A stretch of 64,000 nt of DNA from contig SMMW01000622.1 in the NCBI GenBank assembly GCA_004794655.1, forward strand, positions 5,889,501 through 5,953,500, given 5' to 3'. Of the stretch, positions 32,401 to 47,400 are shown piece after piece. Position 1 is the first letter of the stretch. The number at the start of each line of letters is the position of its first letter. The translations under genes were made by a program, and so were the position numbers. The notes under the pieces were generated by a model. That model was given only the letters and a program-made list of their open reading frames with translations. It ran no database searches and had not been told where the DNA came from. The stretch comes from Marisa cornuarietis. Its lineage: Eukaryota > Mollusca > Gastropoda > Architaenioglossa > Ampullariidae.

Positions 32401-35400
32401 CGAGGCGACTCTCTAACACTCCCCGAATTTGCTTTGATTAGGAGAAGCTGCAAGACCCAAAGGTTGCAGAAGTCTTCAAGGCCAAGGTTGGCGCGCTGAA
32501 CCTGGTGGACTGTGACGTAGACACCCTCGCTAGAAACATCAAAGAGGTGCTACTGTCGACAGCCCAGGAGGTTCTAGGGTGACATAGGAATAAGAAACAG
32601 CCATGGGTCACGAACGACATCCTAGACCTCTGTGACCAAAGGAAAGCCTTTAAGTGAAACATCACTACAAAACATAATGATAATGTTATGATAATTGCTC
32701 AATGTATAAACAACATTATAACATGATGCATCTTATCTAGTTTTGCCTTACAGACCAGCTTTAGACAAGTATCAGACTGCAAGGCACCGAGAAATACAAT
32801 CATAAATTAGAAATATAAGCAAACGTGAATTATTCGTAAAAAGGATTATCTCAGTTACGTTTTCCTGGCAATCATTCTATAAAATTATTGCTCAGTCCAA
32901 GACATTTTGTCTGCTATCTGTGATATAGAATGATCTATATCAGATAAAAGTTTTAACATAATCTACAGGGATGACAATATGGGCAAGGTGATCCTCATCT
33001 CAAGATACGTCGTCAGCCTTGGGGGTGTGGTCGAAGTAAACATCACAGACATCAACGGACAGCCACAGCCTCTACCAGTGGGAGGCGAATGGACCTTTTT
33101 TGCTATCTCATGGGATATGACGGGAACGTACACCATCTACATCAACAATAACACCATAATGAAAGACATCTTGCTTCCAAGCCAAACCCTTTGGCCCCTA
33201 GGATATTGGGCAAATACATTGTTGGTGTTGGTTTGTTCGTTACAGTTAGCATTCTTTTCGTTTACAGTAAACATTTTAAAGTTTTAGTAGACGATCTTGC
33301 AAAAAAATATAAGTCTATTGATATTTAATTTGTTGAAAACTGTGTTAACAGTGTGTTTCCTTACATCGGCGAGGACTTTGTTGGCTACATCTCACAACTC
33401 AACGTCTGGAACCGCATTCTGACCAGAGAGGAAGTACTGACACTGTACGAGAACCCGTCTGCTGCTCCCCAATTTGTTTACTTAGGTTACTTAGATTATC
33501 AGTGGTCAGAGTACCAGTTAAGTTACAGCGAAAAAGTTATTTACCCTAGCGTCGTGAAACAAGACAGAATCATGTGTCAGGGGGGCAAGTACGACGACGC
33601 TTGCGCAGACGAACCAGGTACCTGTAGCTTATTTTTACTGCGTAACATTTCGCTGTCATTATTGTCTCCCTTAGATCTATTTCTTTTCGTTTTCTTCCCT
33701 TTTAGTCCGTCTTGTCTTCAACAGTGGAGTACACTGAGAACGCTTTTTTAGTATTGTATTTCTGTATTCTTCATGTCATCACTTATTTTCTTTTGTATGA
33801 AAATATATGAGATATTGACCGAGTCTCTATTCTTAAACACTTCAACACAATACATCGGTAATTCATTTGGTACTGATGATTTCATGCCCTTGTATGTCAA
33901 CTATTTATATTTTAATATGTTCATCCGTTGAAAGTCGACTATGACCATGAATTCAGAGACTTATTGTCGGTCTAGAGATTACTGATGAGTCCAATCTTCG
34001 CTAGAAATGATCTTCCACAAGTGGGTTAGTGTGGTGTGGACACTCGAGACTTGCACACTACACGTTATCTCTTTAGCGTCAAGACGCGCTTAAACGCAGC
34101 TCCAGATGACCCGTTGGTAAGGCTGCTTCGTCAGGATGGGTGGTCGAGAGCCTTCCAATTGACAATTCCAATTGAGGTTATCCTTGTACCGCTTTGACAG
34201 AATGCCTGAATTGGTACAGCTGTAAAAGCAGTTGTTTTGGAAGACGACGTACCTTGGCCATCTTGAACCTTCAACAGGAGGAGAAGTTCAAGTTCAAGTT
34301 CAATTTGTTTATTCATGGGGCCATTGCCCTTTTTGAAGGGGGAGCAACAACAGCAGTATGGTTAAGAATGTTGAGAGAGCCAGCGTGCCTCAGGACTTTC
34401 GGGTCCAAACGAATAAGAAGTAGGTTATGGAGGCAGCTCAGATGAAAGTAACTAAGCTGTTTTGTGTCTAGTGTGGATTGTCTATATCTCAAACACATAC
34501 AGGTCGTTTGTAAGTACTTTTACCGTGTAGACCTTCAGCTTGGTGGTAGTGGTGAAGCCCTTGTGCTCCTAGACGTGTTTCTGGATCTAACACTGTTGTT
34601 GACCTCAGAGCCGATGTTTGCCATGCTTTACAGTGCTGCCGAGGTATATGAAGTGCTCAACTGTTTTGAGGCTGTGTTCCTCGATGTGCGGGTCCTGCTT
34701 AAGTTTAGTCATCAGCAAACAGAAAGTCTGCCTACCTACCTTGGTCCAACAGCCTGTCGTCCATTATTTATGTATCTGAGCTCCAGCTCGTCGGCGAAGT
34801 CATGAAAGACATCGTTCAAAGTGGAAGAAAATATCATGTCGAAGAGTTTTGGAACAGCAAAGTACTGCTTAAAGATCGACCTGAATGGTTTGCGTTTTTT
34901 TGAAGATATCCATAGATATAGGCGATATAAACCTAACCTGTAAATTGCAGCCCCCAAAACTCATCCGTAAATTATTATACGCTGGCAAAGTACGCGATTC
35001 GCACCTGCGATCAAGGAGCGCCGTTAACAGTGTACTACGTCACACTAGTGCACACATTTAGTTCACGAAGAGCACTATGTCTCTCATTCTGCTGCAGTCA
35101 GATTTTTATTCACATTATTATTCATAGTTATGTGGCACATCAAATCCTGTAAATGAGTGTCTAGTCCTTGTCTGCAGATAAAAGTCCACCATTTGCAAAT
35201 TGCTCCACGTCAGAGCTCAAAATTCCTACCTACCGTCAAATACAGTTATTTGACTACGTGAACCCTCTCATGGTCTTCCCTGATGGTGAACCAGTGATTA
35301 CTAATATGAATGGTGAGTATAAAATGATTTTTAACTTGATAATGCAAGAAGGCAATTCAGGAAGTAACAATAATTATTAAGAAAAATAATCTAAATTCAT

Positions 35401-38400
35401 TTAAAATCGGAACTGAAGTACCTGAGCCCGCTTACCTTCAAACCGTCATATAATTTCGAAACTCTGGTTGACATACCAGATAAATGACCGCTAGAATTCA
35501 GTAGAGAGTTCTCAAAGTACTGATTATGTGATCACTACTTATCTTCTACACATCTGTAGCCGACGAGTTAGTTGTTGGGGATGTGTGAATGTGTGATTGC
35601 AGCAATAGGATTACCAAGGTTTTGACTGTTGGAAAGATTTGAAAATGGCATTACGAGAACTGCTTTACCGATATTCAGAACGTCCGGTAATAATAATAAT
35701 TGTCACTCATTTCTGGTCGCTTTCAGATATCAAACTTTGCTGATTAGTAATAATAATAATAATAATAGTGAAGATTTTTATAGCGCATATTCACACTCAT
35801 AGAGAGCATGCTCTTAGCGCTTAAAACGGGGAAGAGACGTGGACTAAGTAGACTTAGTACGGAATTCTACTGTAAACAGACATTGATAATTTTACGCTGT
35901 TTAATATGTAAAATTATTTCTTGCGAATATTGTATGTCGCACTTGCAAGCAATAAGGTCTTGTGAGTGTATTTGGGGAGGCTGGCTATCTTGGGTCAAAA
36001 CCTTGTGAATATATGTGGAGAGATAGAGGCCATGGACTACAGTAGCCTGTGAAGGTATATAGCAGCGTTTCTCAACCTTTTACTTGTGACGCCCTCAAGA
36101 CGAAAAAATGCACGTCTTCGCGCCCCCCTTAGCAAGCTAATTTCACTAATACCGATAGAAGAGATGAGAAAGTTTTAAAAAAATGACCGCCTTAGCGCCC
36201 CTCTTGTCAGCACGTCGCGACCCCTTGGGGGGTGCACCCCACAGGTTAAGAACCGCTGGTATATAGGAAGGTAGGGTGCATGTAGTATACGAGCTTGTGA
36301 GTGCATATAGTATGGTCGGGTGAATGTAGTACAGTAGCTTGTGATTATGTATTGGAAAGTCGGGTGCATGTAGTATACTAGCTTGTGTGTGTATTGGAAG
36401 GTCGGGTACATTTAGTACAGTAGCTTGTGAGTGTATATGGGATGATGGGGATACATGGAGCACAACATCTTTTCGTGTCTCAACACCGCGATACCATTTG
36501 TGACTCTCTCGATGATCTGCAGGAACGCTGCTGACCTTCGGTGCCTACCGCGTGGTGTACGCATCCAAAGACACAGCGGGCAACGTCGCTACGTGTCGCT
36601 TTAACGTCTACGTGCAACGTGAGTTGACATGATGCAGATTTCCATCTCGAGTTAGCTTCATGACGTACTGTACCAGTCGCTATATGATGTATGACGAGCG
36701 ATATAGTGATTGATGATGTCGATGATAGAAATTAGCAGGAGACGTGCCTTCACTCGTTACAATTGTAACGCTGAAAAATCCCTACTGCTTAACATTTTAA
36801 AGCACGTTTTACACAAATTTTTATATTATGTACAAGTTGCCTTTTTTCTTTTATTTACGTTTTGGTTGATTCTTCAGAATGCGTGTATTCAAACTATTTT
36901 CACTGTAATGCGAGTATAACTCGACACGTTAAGAGTGCGAACCAGAATGTGTTAAGATTAAAATCGTTATATTAACGGCGTCAGCGTGGTTCATATTACT
37001 ATTCATGCTCAGCGAACAGAGACTCGCCTTTGACCTATGCAAACCCTATGCAGGTGAAGAGCATGTTTGCTCCGATGTCGAGGCTAAAGATGGCGATTCG
37101 ATTATGACCCCTTGTGGTGAACCATACACATGGGAAGTGATGTGCCAGGATTGGAGCAGCATCACGCCCTTCACGCCCAAGATTGTTACATGCGGTAAAC
37201 TGGGCTCCTACAATCTGGATGATCAGTACAGCCTGCCTCCAGCACAGCCCTGCAGCGGTGAGCAAAACGACATTTAAATAGCTTGCTGAAACCAAACGCG
37301 TTCCCGTTCATCGGCGTCTTTATTTAAATTTTATAAATTTAATGAAATGTATAAAAACAACGGCAACACAGAAATAGGACATAATTAATTGGGTATACCT
37401 ATTTTTATGAAGTAGCTCCCATTGATACATGGCACGTTTGTCTTATTCTGTTAAACGATCACCGCTACTTTACCTGCATTTTTCTGTCTGTGCAGCCACT
37501 GTTGACTCTCCTGTTGTTTCGTTGACCGTTACCCTGCTATATCAACTGGACGTCCCCTGTCCCGGCATGGAGAGGTCTGTGATGGTAAATCTCGAAAACA
37601 AAGGAATGAGCTGGAGATATAATTCGCTACTGTGTAGCGGCGACCCCGACTGTGGCATAAGGAATATTTCTACAGAAGATTGCATCGGAGACTTCTACAT
37701 AGCGATGAAAATGCAGTTCTACCTTACGTGAGCTCTTGTCAATATCCCTTTTCCTTCCTCATTGTGGCAAATGATGGAAAGATGTATTCCTTCCTTTTCT
37801 AACAATTCATTGCGCCGTTTTATAATTCGTCAGTATGTTACGTTTTTGTTAGATCAGTTTGTTAGAATATTTCTCTTACTATATTTTCCGGTTCCGGTTG
37901 TGTGCGGGCTTGACCGACTTGCTTAATTGTCTCTTCAGTGCTTCAGTTCGTAAAATTGTCTTGTTTCTCCATGTTACTATTGTTCGCCGTGAAATTATAT
38001 ACACCCCGATACGTTTTTCAATCGACCTCGACCCTGCATCACGGTTTTTTTCTCATATCTCTGTGGAGGGCCGCAGCCGCCTTGCAATCCGCCATCTTGT
38101 TTGACTCGCTAGCCCATTATGGCGGCTGAGCACGTGTACCTGACACAAATGCGATCAACATGCCTGCTCATCGACGCTACACTAGACACCAACTCCTGGC
38201 TTTGAGAACGTCGCACACCAATCTATCTCAATTCCTACACTAGATTGACATTCATTATCGCCGCCATTTCTGTTCGCCGCAGCACGGAGGTGTAGAAAGA
38301 ACCCACTGAGGCCAGCGCTACAGACCGCGACTTCGATGTCGTCTTACCGCTTACGATAACGGTCTGCCTACACAGTCGGACAGATACTGCGTATCGACGA

Positions 38401-41400
38401 CACACATCTCTTTTTCGTCTTTTTCATCACCCCAATACGCTTCTGCTCACACCTCAAATATTAAAACTCTGCATTCATCGGCTCTAAACGGTAAGAAACG
38501 CTCTTCTTCTCCATCCTCTCCGCTATACCTCCGTATCGCGCTTTTTAACGCCTAGTCTGTCTCATCCAATCAGCAAGCACAGAAGAGAACAGAGATAGTG
38601 GAGTTGATCAGTGACAATGATCTGGAAATTGTGCTATTGACTAAAACGTGACTAAGAGATCGCGGTGATGAGAGTGTCTGTGTTGATCTGACCCCAGTTA
38701 ACTACAATATACGGTCATTCCCCGTGGTAGTCGTGGAGGTGGGATTGCTGTGATATTTAAAACATCTCTCGTGAGTCATCTTGCGCTTGGCACTGATCTC
38801 CCTTTTGTAAACTCGTCATTTTATGGATGTACATAGACTACCAGCTAGCACCACAAACAAATTGACTGAAAACATGTTTCTGTCAGAATTTCACGATATG
38901 TTTGATCACTGCAACCCGTTCAGTAGCTGTGGTCGTAGGTGACTTCAATGTCCATTTTTACGAAAACAACCATCTGTACACCAAAAGGATCACGGATATG
39001 CTCGATGTCTTCCAGCTCACCCAGTCAGTCACCGAGCCCACTCACGTAAAAAATCATATCCAGGATTGGGTGGTGCACAGGCCTGTTGATCATGTCATAC
39101 GCATGGCTACAGTCTCAAATGTGCTCTCTTCAGATCATTATTGCGTGCAGTTTGATCTGTCAGCCAGTCACCCAGCACTGACACCAGTGTTTCGCACTCT
39201 GCGCCGTCTTAGTGACATGGACATGTCTATGTTTCGTGATGATTTGGGAACCAAACGGCCGTTCTCCCCTCCGTGCTGAAGGCTCCTGCTCTCGCTGGGC
39301 GTATCTAAGTATCACTCCGTGTCGCACCTCACCTACAAGATGCCGGAGTAGATATTCAGTAGGTAGAGACTCTCCCTCTCTTACCAGCTCCTCCTTGGAC
39401 TCTTCCTGTTCCAGAGATCCGTCTCGGTCTTCCAGCTTTCAAAAAAAGGTGACACTTGTGACCTCATCTTTTTCCAGCGCTTTCAAGAACTTCTTTCTGA
39501 TTATCCTGGTTCTGTTCTGTCTTTACAGATGGCTCCAAAATTCCAAACGGTGGCCCTGTAGCTGCGGCAGCAGTTCCGTCCTGCATGCCGCAACAGGCTT
39601 CTTCTGCCCGACTTGCGGATGGCTGCTCTATTTTCTCTGCGGAACATCACGTCATCTTGCTAGCGTTGCAGCATGTTCACCGCTCTTTCTGATCATCTCA
39701 GACTCTTTATGTGCTCTCCAAGCCATTCTCTCCCAACGTTCTGACCACCCCTTTGTGGTTCAGATTCACACTATCCATGCAGCTCTAGTCCAACGGAGAA
39801 AAAGCATTGTTTTCATTTGGGCTCCTGGCCGTGCTGGTATCCCAGGCAATGTTCGAGCGGACCAGGCCGCCAAGGCTGCATGTCAGTCTCCTGGTAAACT
39901 ACACTCAATGGTATCAGCAGACTGTAAATCTATCCTCTCGGCCTATGTTCAGTCCTTGTGGCAACGCCAATGGGACACTTTGGGCCATAATAAGGTACAT
40001 GCCACCCTTCCCTCTTTTTCAGACCGCTTGCCTTCATGCCGTCCTGTGCGGAGGGAGGAGGTAGTTCTTTACAGACTAAGACTAGGACACACCTATGCCA
40101 CGTAGTCGCACCTTTTACGAGGTGAACCACCGCCAGTTTGTCCTTGGTGTCAAGGAATTTTTAATGTTGTACATGTTTTAATTACTTGTCCTGGACTACA
40201 GAGTATTCGCCAGCAGTTTTTTTTACTGCAAGCTCCTTGTTCTCTTTATTTAGGTCCGTCCCATCGGCAGCTATTTTTACCTTTTTAAGGCGGATAGGGC
40301 TTTATCATAGAATTTAAGCTTTTTATGCCCTGATAGTTTCTGGTTTTTGATTTGTTGGTGGCCTTTTTGGGCCACAACACTCCTTTTACATGTTCCCGCC
40401 TCTCAAATGTGCTTCCTGCTTTTTGTGTGTTTTTTTTTAATTTTTACGATATCATATTTATATCACTTAAGGTTTTTTTTGTCCCAAACCATTTTCAAAA
40501 AAGATTACATTTCTCGCCGTGATATAGCCTTAGTTGCTGGCACGGCGTTAAATAAACAAACAAACAAACCCCGCCCCACATGGCTCATTTTAGGATTCGA
40601 ACTTTTGTCAGTGTCATATATCAATATTACACACAAAACTTGGGCAAAAACGAAGAGATACAGAGCAACCTCTATCCAGCGAAGGGACATCAATCTCATA
40701 ATTTATGTGTAACCAAGATATCGTTAAGCTGATTATGTCAAAACTTTGTATATGTCGGAAATGAGCTATAGAAATTCTTATTATTAATCACAAAAATATG
40801 TGAAACTCGTGACGCCACGTTTATACATTCCAGCTCTCGCTGTTCTATTCCTCTTGGCATAGAGTTTAAACCTCAGTGTCTCCTTTAAAGAATCTTTATG
40901 AATCACGGAAAATAGTAAGTTCTATAGCACCTGAAAACAAATTACGATTGTAACGTGTTCCGAACGAAGAAACTGAGATTTTTTGCAGGACCAATGATCC
41001 AGTTAATAGAAGAATCTGCTGTCAAAGTTTTATCTGTGAACCAAGAAAACATACTTTGATCTACAGATGCAGCTAGAGATTTAACAGATGGCACATGAAA
41101 ATACAAAACAAAAAATTAACTGAACACAGTAGTCACTACTGCAGGTTATGTTATTATTAAAAAAAACAAATTGTGTACTTATGTTATTACATAGATTATA
41201 TGTAAACAATATTTTTAACATCTTCTTGTTAGATTTTTACGACGGCCAGCACACTGTGGGAGTCACTTGCACACATTAATGTACTGATGCGTCAGGCAAG
41301 CTAATGTAACATGTAAAATTGGAAAACTTCGATGATGTTAGAGAACCATTTACTAATAACAGTTGCTCCCCTTTGACATAGACTATACATGTATTGTCAA

Positions 41401-44400
41401 AATCGAGTGTTGTGATACCTAACTCTTCTTTTCCTGTTTCACTGATATCTAGTAAAAGCAGAGCCTCCTTTGCTGTCACTCTCATCAGAACAGCTGCAAT
41501 AGAAGACAACGCTTTTGATATCAGTGTAAGAGTCTTCTTTTTAAAACGTTTTCCTTAAAATATATTTTAGAAAATCGCACTAGACTCTGGCAAAGGAAGT
41601 TTTAAATATTCCCTTTGTCAGATCTGTGTTTTTTAAGTTGATAAAATAAGAGCTATACATACTCGAGCCGGACGATAAAAGATCAATGTTTGCAAGCAAA
41701 CAAAAAAAAAAAAATTACTCGCCGGCAAAGTAGTACCAATTAATATTATAAAGATTTTTCCAAGGAAATAAATGCTATTATAAAATTGTTTCTTTTCTCT
41801 ACAGGACGTAGGGAATGCAAGTTTGATAAAAGATCAAGTGACTGTTACCCTAGATCCGCTATGTAGTTATGGTTTCGGGCAGTTTGAAGATGTGTGTGGT
41901 AAGCAGCTGCTATTGCATAGCAATTGAAGTAGTATTCTCATTATTTATCTTTCTGTCTCTGTTTCATCGCTTTTATTGTTTTACTTCTTTTGTCTTTAGG
42001 TATGTTTCAGGTTTTCATGTGAACTAAACTCTCACTCCCTCATTCCTAAACAGTCATAGAGGCAGTTGTCTAAATGCCCTTGCACGTTTAGCCACATTAA
42101 CTTAGTTGTACAGCCTTGTCTCTCTTTCTCTCTCTCACCCCCCGCTAGGAAATAGTGCACGATTTTACATAGCTAAATGCACATCTCGCTGACATCATAT
42201 GCAGCTTAAAGCATATGCGCAACACTCCTTCTTCCTAGGATAGACCGTTTCATTCAAGAATTTTTAATTCATTTTGATAGTCGCCAGTTATAACTGTTTC
42301 AGCGCTTGTTCGAGAGTTTGATATTTATCGCTAATTTTTGGATTAATTTTGTATTCTTACATTTATCACACATTGATGCTATTTATTATTTCAAATTTTC
42401 AGTTCAGTGTGTGAGTGGCTCCTTTCTGAACTCGGCAACAGAACGGTGTGAACAATGTAATATTGGCTTCTACACTGACTCGCATGGGTGGAGCGGTTGT
42501 GCACAATGTCCTCAGAATCAGACAACTCTTCGAGTGGGCTCCACATCCTGCGTTGGTCAGTTTGTTATGGAGGAACAAAAGTCAAAGTGTAATTTAAATC
42601 TGTCAAAAATAACAGCTGTCAGTTCATTGTTGTGTTTTCAAATCAGATAAACCTATTACGCGTATTCTAAATCATGTTTTTAGCTAAATTTCTTCATATC
42701 GATTCTGTATGATTTCTTTATTTCAGAGGAGTGTTCTGAAGGTCATTATTATATTTTAAATTCTGGCGTATGCCACCCTTGTCCAATGAACTTTTACCAG
42801 CCAGACAAAGGGAAAGTTGCTTGCTTCCCTTGTCCACCAGGTACCTTCACTGAAAGGGAAGGAACGGTCTCCTTGGCTGAATGTCGCGGTGAGTGTGACT
42901 CAATGTCCGATAAATGCAATGGTGGATCTGGTATAATATCTAATAAATGTCAATGCATATGTATATATTTATTATATCTGATAAATGCCACTGTGTGTGT
43001 ATATATATATAAAATATGAGATCATGAATTGGTGTAGCTGACATTCCTACAACATGACAGAAAATGCGATGCTCTCTCTGTTCAGCTATGTAACCCATCC
43101 TGTGTGCGTCCGTTGAGCAGAGTGTTCGCTCGACTCGTATAGAAGGCAGGATGATGAAGTCAGGCACCCACGCTATAGCCCTGTTCCCAGTCATTCATCA
43201 CATAGCACAGCTTTGTATTTCAGTCTTGTAGTAGTGTATTCCATTCCTGTAACAGTGTATTCCAGTCTATATAGTCCACATTATAGTCCTAAACATATGA
43301 CCATAGGGAAGTCAATCTGTAGTTTGTTGTTTTTTGGAAAATATGCAGAATATGCTCCAAGAAGTAGCCTTTGCTGTGTCTTAGTGCTCTGTTCAATCAT
43401 TGTATTCTTATATTACATAATAAATAATGAAAATCTTGTTTTAGTTATTTTTATCACACCAAAAAGTATCAGAGAGTTTAACTTGTTACAGTATATTGTG
43501 ACAAGGGATTCCAACTGGACAGTACAGGCAGGAGTTGTGACGCTTGTAAAGTTGGCTTTTACAAGGACCAGCAGGGGAATTCATCCTGCAAACAATGTCC
43601 AGCCAATTCAACCACAGCTGGTGTAGCTTCTACGAGGATCAATGAATGCAGCATAGGTAAACCAATTATGTATTGGAATACGCTATCACAGCAAGAGAAC
43701 AGGTTTCATCCAAGCTACCTAATGTGTCTAATAAATAAAAAGTTCGAAAATGTGTGTGTGCATGCATATGTGCTTGCGGGTGTATGTTTCTTTGTTTTAC
43801 CGCTTAATAGTGCAGTGCAGCGGAATCTTTGATTTGAGCTTGAATAAAAATTTCATCTCTGACATTGGCACTGACATACACAAATTGTCTGGTTTGTTTT
43901 ATCGGAGCAAAGATAAGTTAGATTTAGTACATGTACTAATAATTTAAATAAGGTGTGCATTGTGTAACTATTAACTAATAAACAAGTGTTACACGTTTTA
44001 CTTTCAAGAGTATATTTACACACAATTCAATCCTCAGCATTCTGCGAGCCTGGCCTATACTCTCTAACCAATTTATTGCCATGCCTGTCCTGTCCACTGG
44101 GCACTTACAAGAATGAGACAGGCAACCAAAACTGCACCCTGTGTCCTGCAAATCTTACCACACCTTATACAGGCAGTGTCACAGCAAACAGCTGTTCCCT
44201 TGGTAGGTTTACAAAATTGTTACAATTATTTTGTGAACATTTTGTGAAGTTGCCTAAAGAATTTCCACAAAAGTTCAGAATTGAAACCTCTTTGCTAAAT
44301 GAGATAATATTGTGAAGCCTTGCTAGGTTTTTATATCTAGTGACAAAGACAAGAAATAATACTCTACGCTTAAACATTCTTCATCTATTGTGTATTATAT

Positions 44401-47400
44401 ACCTTCCCTGTAATGTGTTATATGTTAATCATTTTGAATGGGCCCAAAGGCCTAACAAAATATATTTAATCGTATTCGTATTTCCTAATTTGTTGAAGTA
44501 TCTCATGCCTCTACAAAAATTAAACAGGTGACTTGTGCAGCCTAACAAAATGATGCTTTAATCAATTCATTAGTGTCAAAGCACGAATGGTGATACATCA
44601 CCAACACACTCACACCTGAATATTGCGCGTTCTGCTAGCAAAGAGAACTATTGCCTGAGGCTGTTCAAATCATGTTATTTTTTTGTCGTAGTAGCTCAGG
44701 ACTTTACGGTATACAACAACATAAATATTTGCAACACTCTACGTCAACACTAAGTTCTAACGAGAATGGAATCTACAACCCATACGACATGTAAACTCGA
44801 GGGCGCTTCCCCAATCAGTCATATTCAAGTTATAACATCAAAATATTAAGTTTAGTACACGGCCCTTGTACTCTGTCATATTGTCCCACAACAATGACCA
44901 ATCTCGCTGTCTCAAGGTATGTATGGCAGTCATTGGAGACTTTACCCACAGTTTTGGATTATAATCCTTCAATTAAGAATCGTCGCCATTCGACAGGCCG
45001 TCGATTCTGTTTCTGAATAACACAATAACACTCATTCCAGGATCTGAATCCTCTAGGTACTCCGCGAGGGAGAATTCTCTCAGTAGGTCATGTGACTAAG
45101 CGATGGTAGATACTTTTGGGATCGTATGGGCGTGGCCGTAACGGCCATACGGCTCACAGTAAGGTGGCCGTAGAGGGTCGGCCGCAATGCCGTCCGTCGG
45201 TTGTTGACACTCCAGCTTCCCATTGCATTAGGTGAGAATGAGCAAAGTATCCTACTGCATCATGACGTGGATCCCAGCGTTGGTGTTTTTGCGGATCAAT
45301 TGAAAGTGGATCGCAATATCCGCAGGGCAGTTTCTCTTGGCTTCGATTGGCTCCCGGTATACATTAAAATCTGTAACTCGATTTTTCATTGTACTTGCTA
45401 TACTTAACATTATTTCCGGTTATTCGTCTTTCACTTCACATCAATAATTTTTTGTTCTTATCCGACTTGCAGTAACAGCTTTATATGTTTTTGACATTCA
45501 AACTGAGAACTATTTTACTTGATTTGTCAGCAATGTGCACGGCCGGCCAGGTGATCGTGAATGGCTTGTGTGTGCCCTGTCCAGCAAATTTTTACCAAAC
45601 TGAAACGGTCCCCTTCTTCTATACGAAGTGTACAGCTTGTCCACGTGGTAGTGGGACCAGACAGGACGGTCAAACATCCCTGGCAGCCTGCTTAAGTTAT
45701 CATGATTATCTGTTAAGAATGATAAAAACTAAAATACTTAGGTGCGTGCAAGTAAAGACATAATAAAAGTCGTAAGACTGCTTGCTGTGTTCTAAAAGGA
45801 TGTCACTGCTTTCACTTCTTCTGTACACATATAAGAATGCAGATTTTTACAAGTTCGTATCAGAAAGATGTTATCCTCTGTTAAGACAGAGAAAGATAAC
45901 AGTATATCGGGTAATAACAGAAATGATAATAGCAGTGCTGTCTCTCATAAAATTCTCATCTGAATGATCTTGTTCAAGTTGATCAGTTGGTGCCTGTACT
46001 CAAGATGTCTGTCTCTCAGCGATGTGTGGGCCTGGCCACCAGTACAACTCCACAGGCAGCCAGTGTGTCGCCTGTCCACAAGGCACCTGGAACTCCGGCA
46101 ACGCCTCACAGCAGTTTGACTCCTGTTCCCCTTGTCCTGCCACGTATGTCACTGTTGGAGAAGGAGCCACCAGTCCAGATAACTGCACTCTGAGTGAGTT
46201 CTGCTGGTTGAACAAAATATCACAAAGCCCTTCATACAGCAAGTGTGTACAAATTGAAACTAAGACGATACACGATAAACAGCTACAAAGATGCTTTGAG
46301 CTAAATGTTCGTGCTGTGACAATCTGTTTTGCATTTGTTCTCTCCAAATTTGGTTTTAATCCATCGACTGGTTTTTCCCTTTTTCTTCAGAGGACTGCCC
46401 ACCTGGAGAGTATATTACAGCTAACGAGAGCTGCGTACCTTGTCCTATAGGCACGTACCAAGATGCAAGAAGACAGTATAATTGTACAGCATGTCCTGCT
46501 GGCACAAACACTTCTGAAGAAGGTATCAAGGATGTCAGTCACTGTGCAGGTAAACTTCACAGAGTCTTCAATGTACTTGAATGTGTGCCGCCCAGAAGAT
46601 GTTCTTGTCAATTAGCTTTAGTTTCTTGTTTCGGGTTTCCCTGCTTTTTTTCAACACGGACACTGCAAGTGCTTGTGCATATCCCTATGTGTAGATGTGT
46701 AGGCAATAGTTCATTTGCAAAAGCACTATCTTTTGTACATTTAAACTGTTCATTGTCAGGTCATTTTTATATCCACATGTTGTGCAGTGTACTGTCTTGC
46801 TGGACAAGAGCAGAAATCGAAAACGGAAAACTGCACGAGCTGCTTCCCTGACTTCATCAAGAATTTTGGTGGATTGGGACTTTGCAGCCAGTGCACTGGG
46901 AACTTTACTTCCAACGCGGCCAGAACTGTGTGTGATGTCTGTGAGTGACGTAGCACAGCAGTGTAGACACTATAGGCCAGTATAGGGTATTCTAGTCACG
47001 CAGCATAGCAGCATTGTGTGTTCTAGTTTTGCAACATAGTGTAGTGTTTTTTCAGTCCTATAACATAACAATATATTCTAGTCCTAAAAATATGGCTGTG
47101 GGAAAATAAATCTGTAGTTTGGTATTTTATGCAGTATATGCTTCTGAAAGCTACCTATGTTATCCATTGCTTTTGAATTTTAGATTGTATTACAATACAA
47201 AACTATAAAAATCTTGTCTAAGTTACATTGAATGCATCAGAAATATTAGAGAGTTTAACTTGTTACAGCCTATTGCGATAAGGGATTTCGACCAAGCAAT
47301 GCAAGCGGAAGTTGTGACCCTTGTGAAGTTGGCTTTTACAAGCACCAACGAGGAAATTCATTGTGCATAAAATGTCCAGCTAATTCAACCACAGTTGATG

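Larger units (their letters stand above)
37728..41452. other. Long intron holding a LINE composite
   Basis: Besides the retroelement at 38,580-40,560 the intron shows no exon. 40,600-41,450 is AT-rich; the minus-strand frame at 41,276-41,509 is a shadow of the exon at 41,453. Confidence 0.6.

Noticed and set aside
36146..36463. Repetitive peptide frames on the minus strand
   Set aside because: They are a direct product of the minisatellite and the MITE.
41276..41509. Minus-strand 77-codon frame
   Set aside because: A shadow of the plus-strand exon at 41453-41525, which aligns with the other four-Cys modules and has the right phase.
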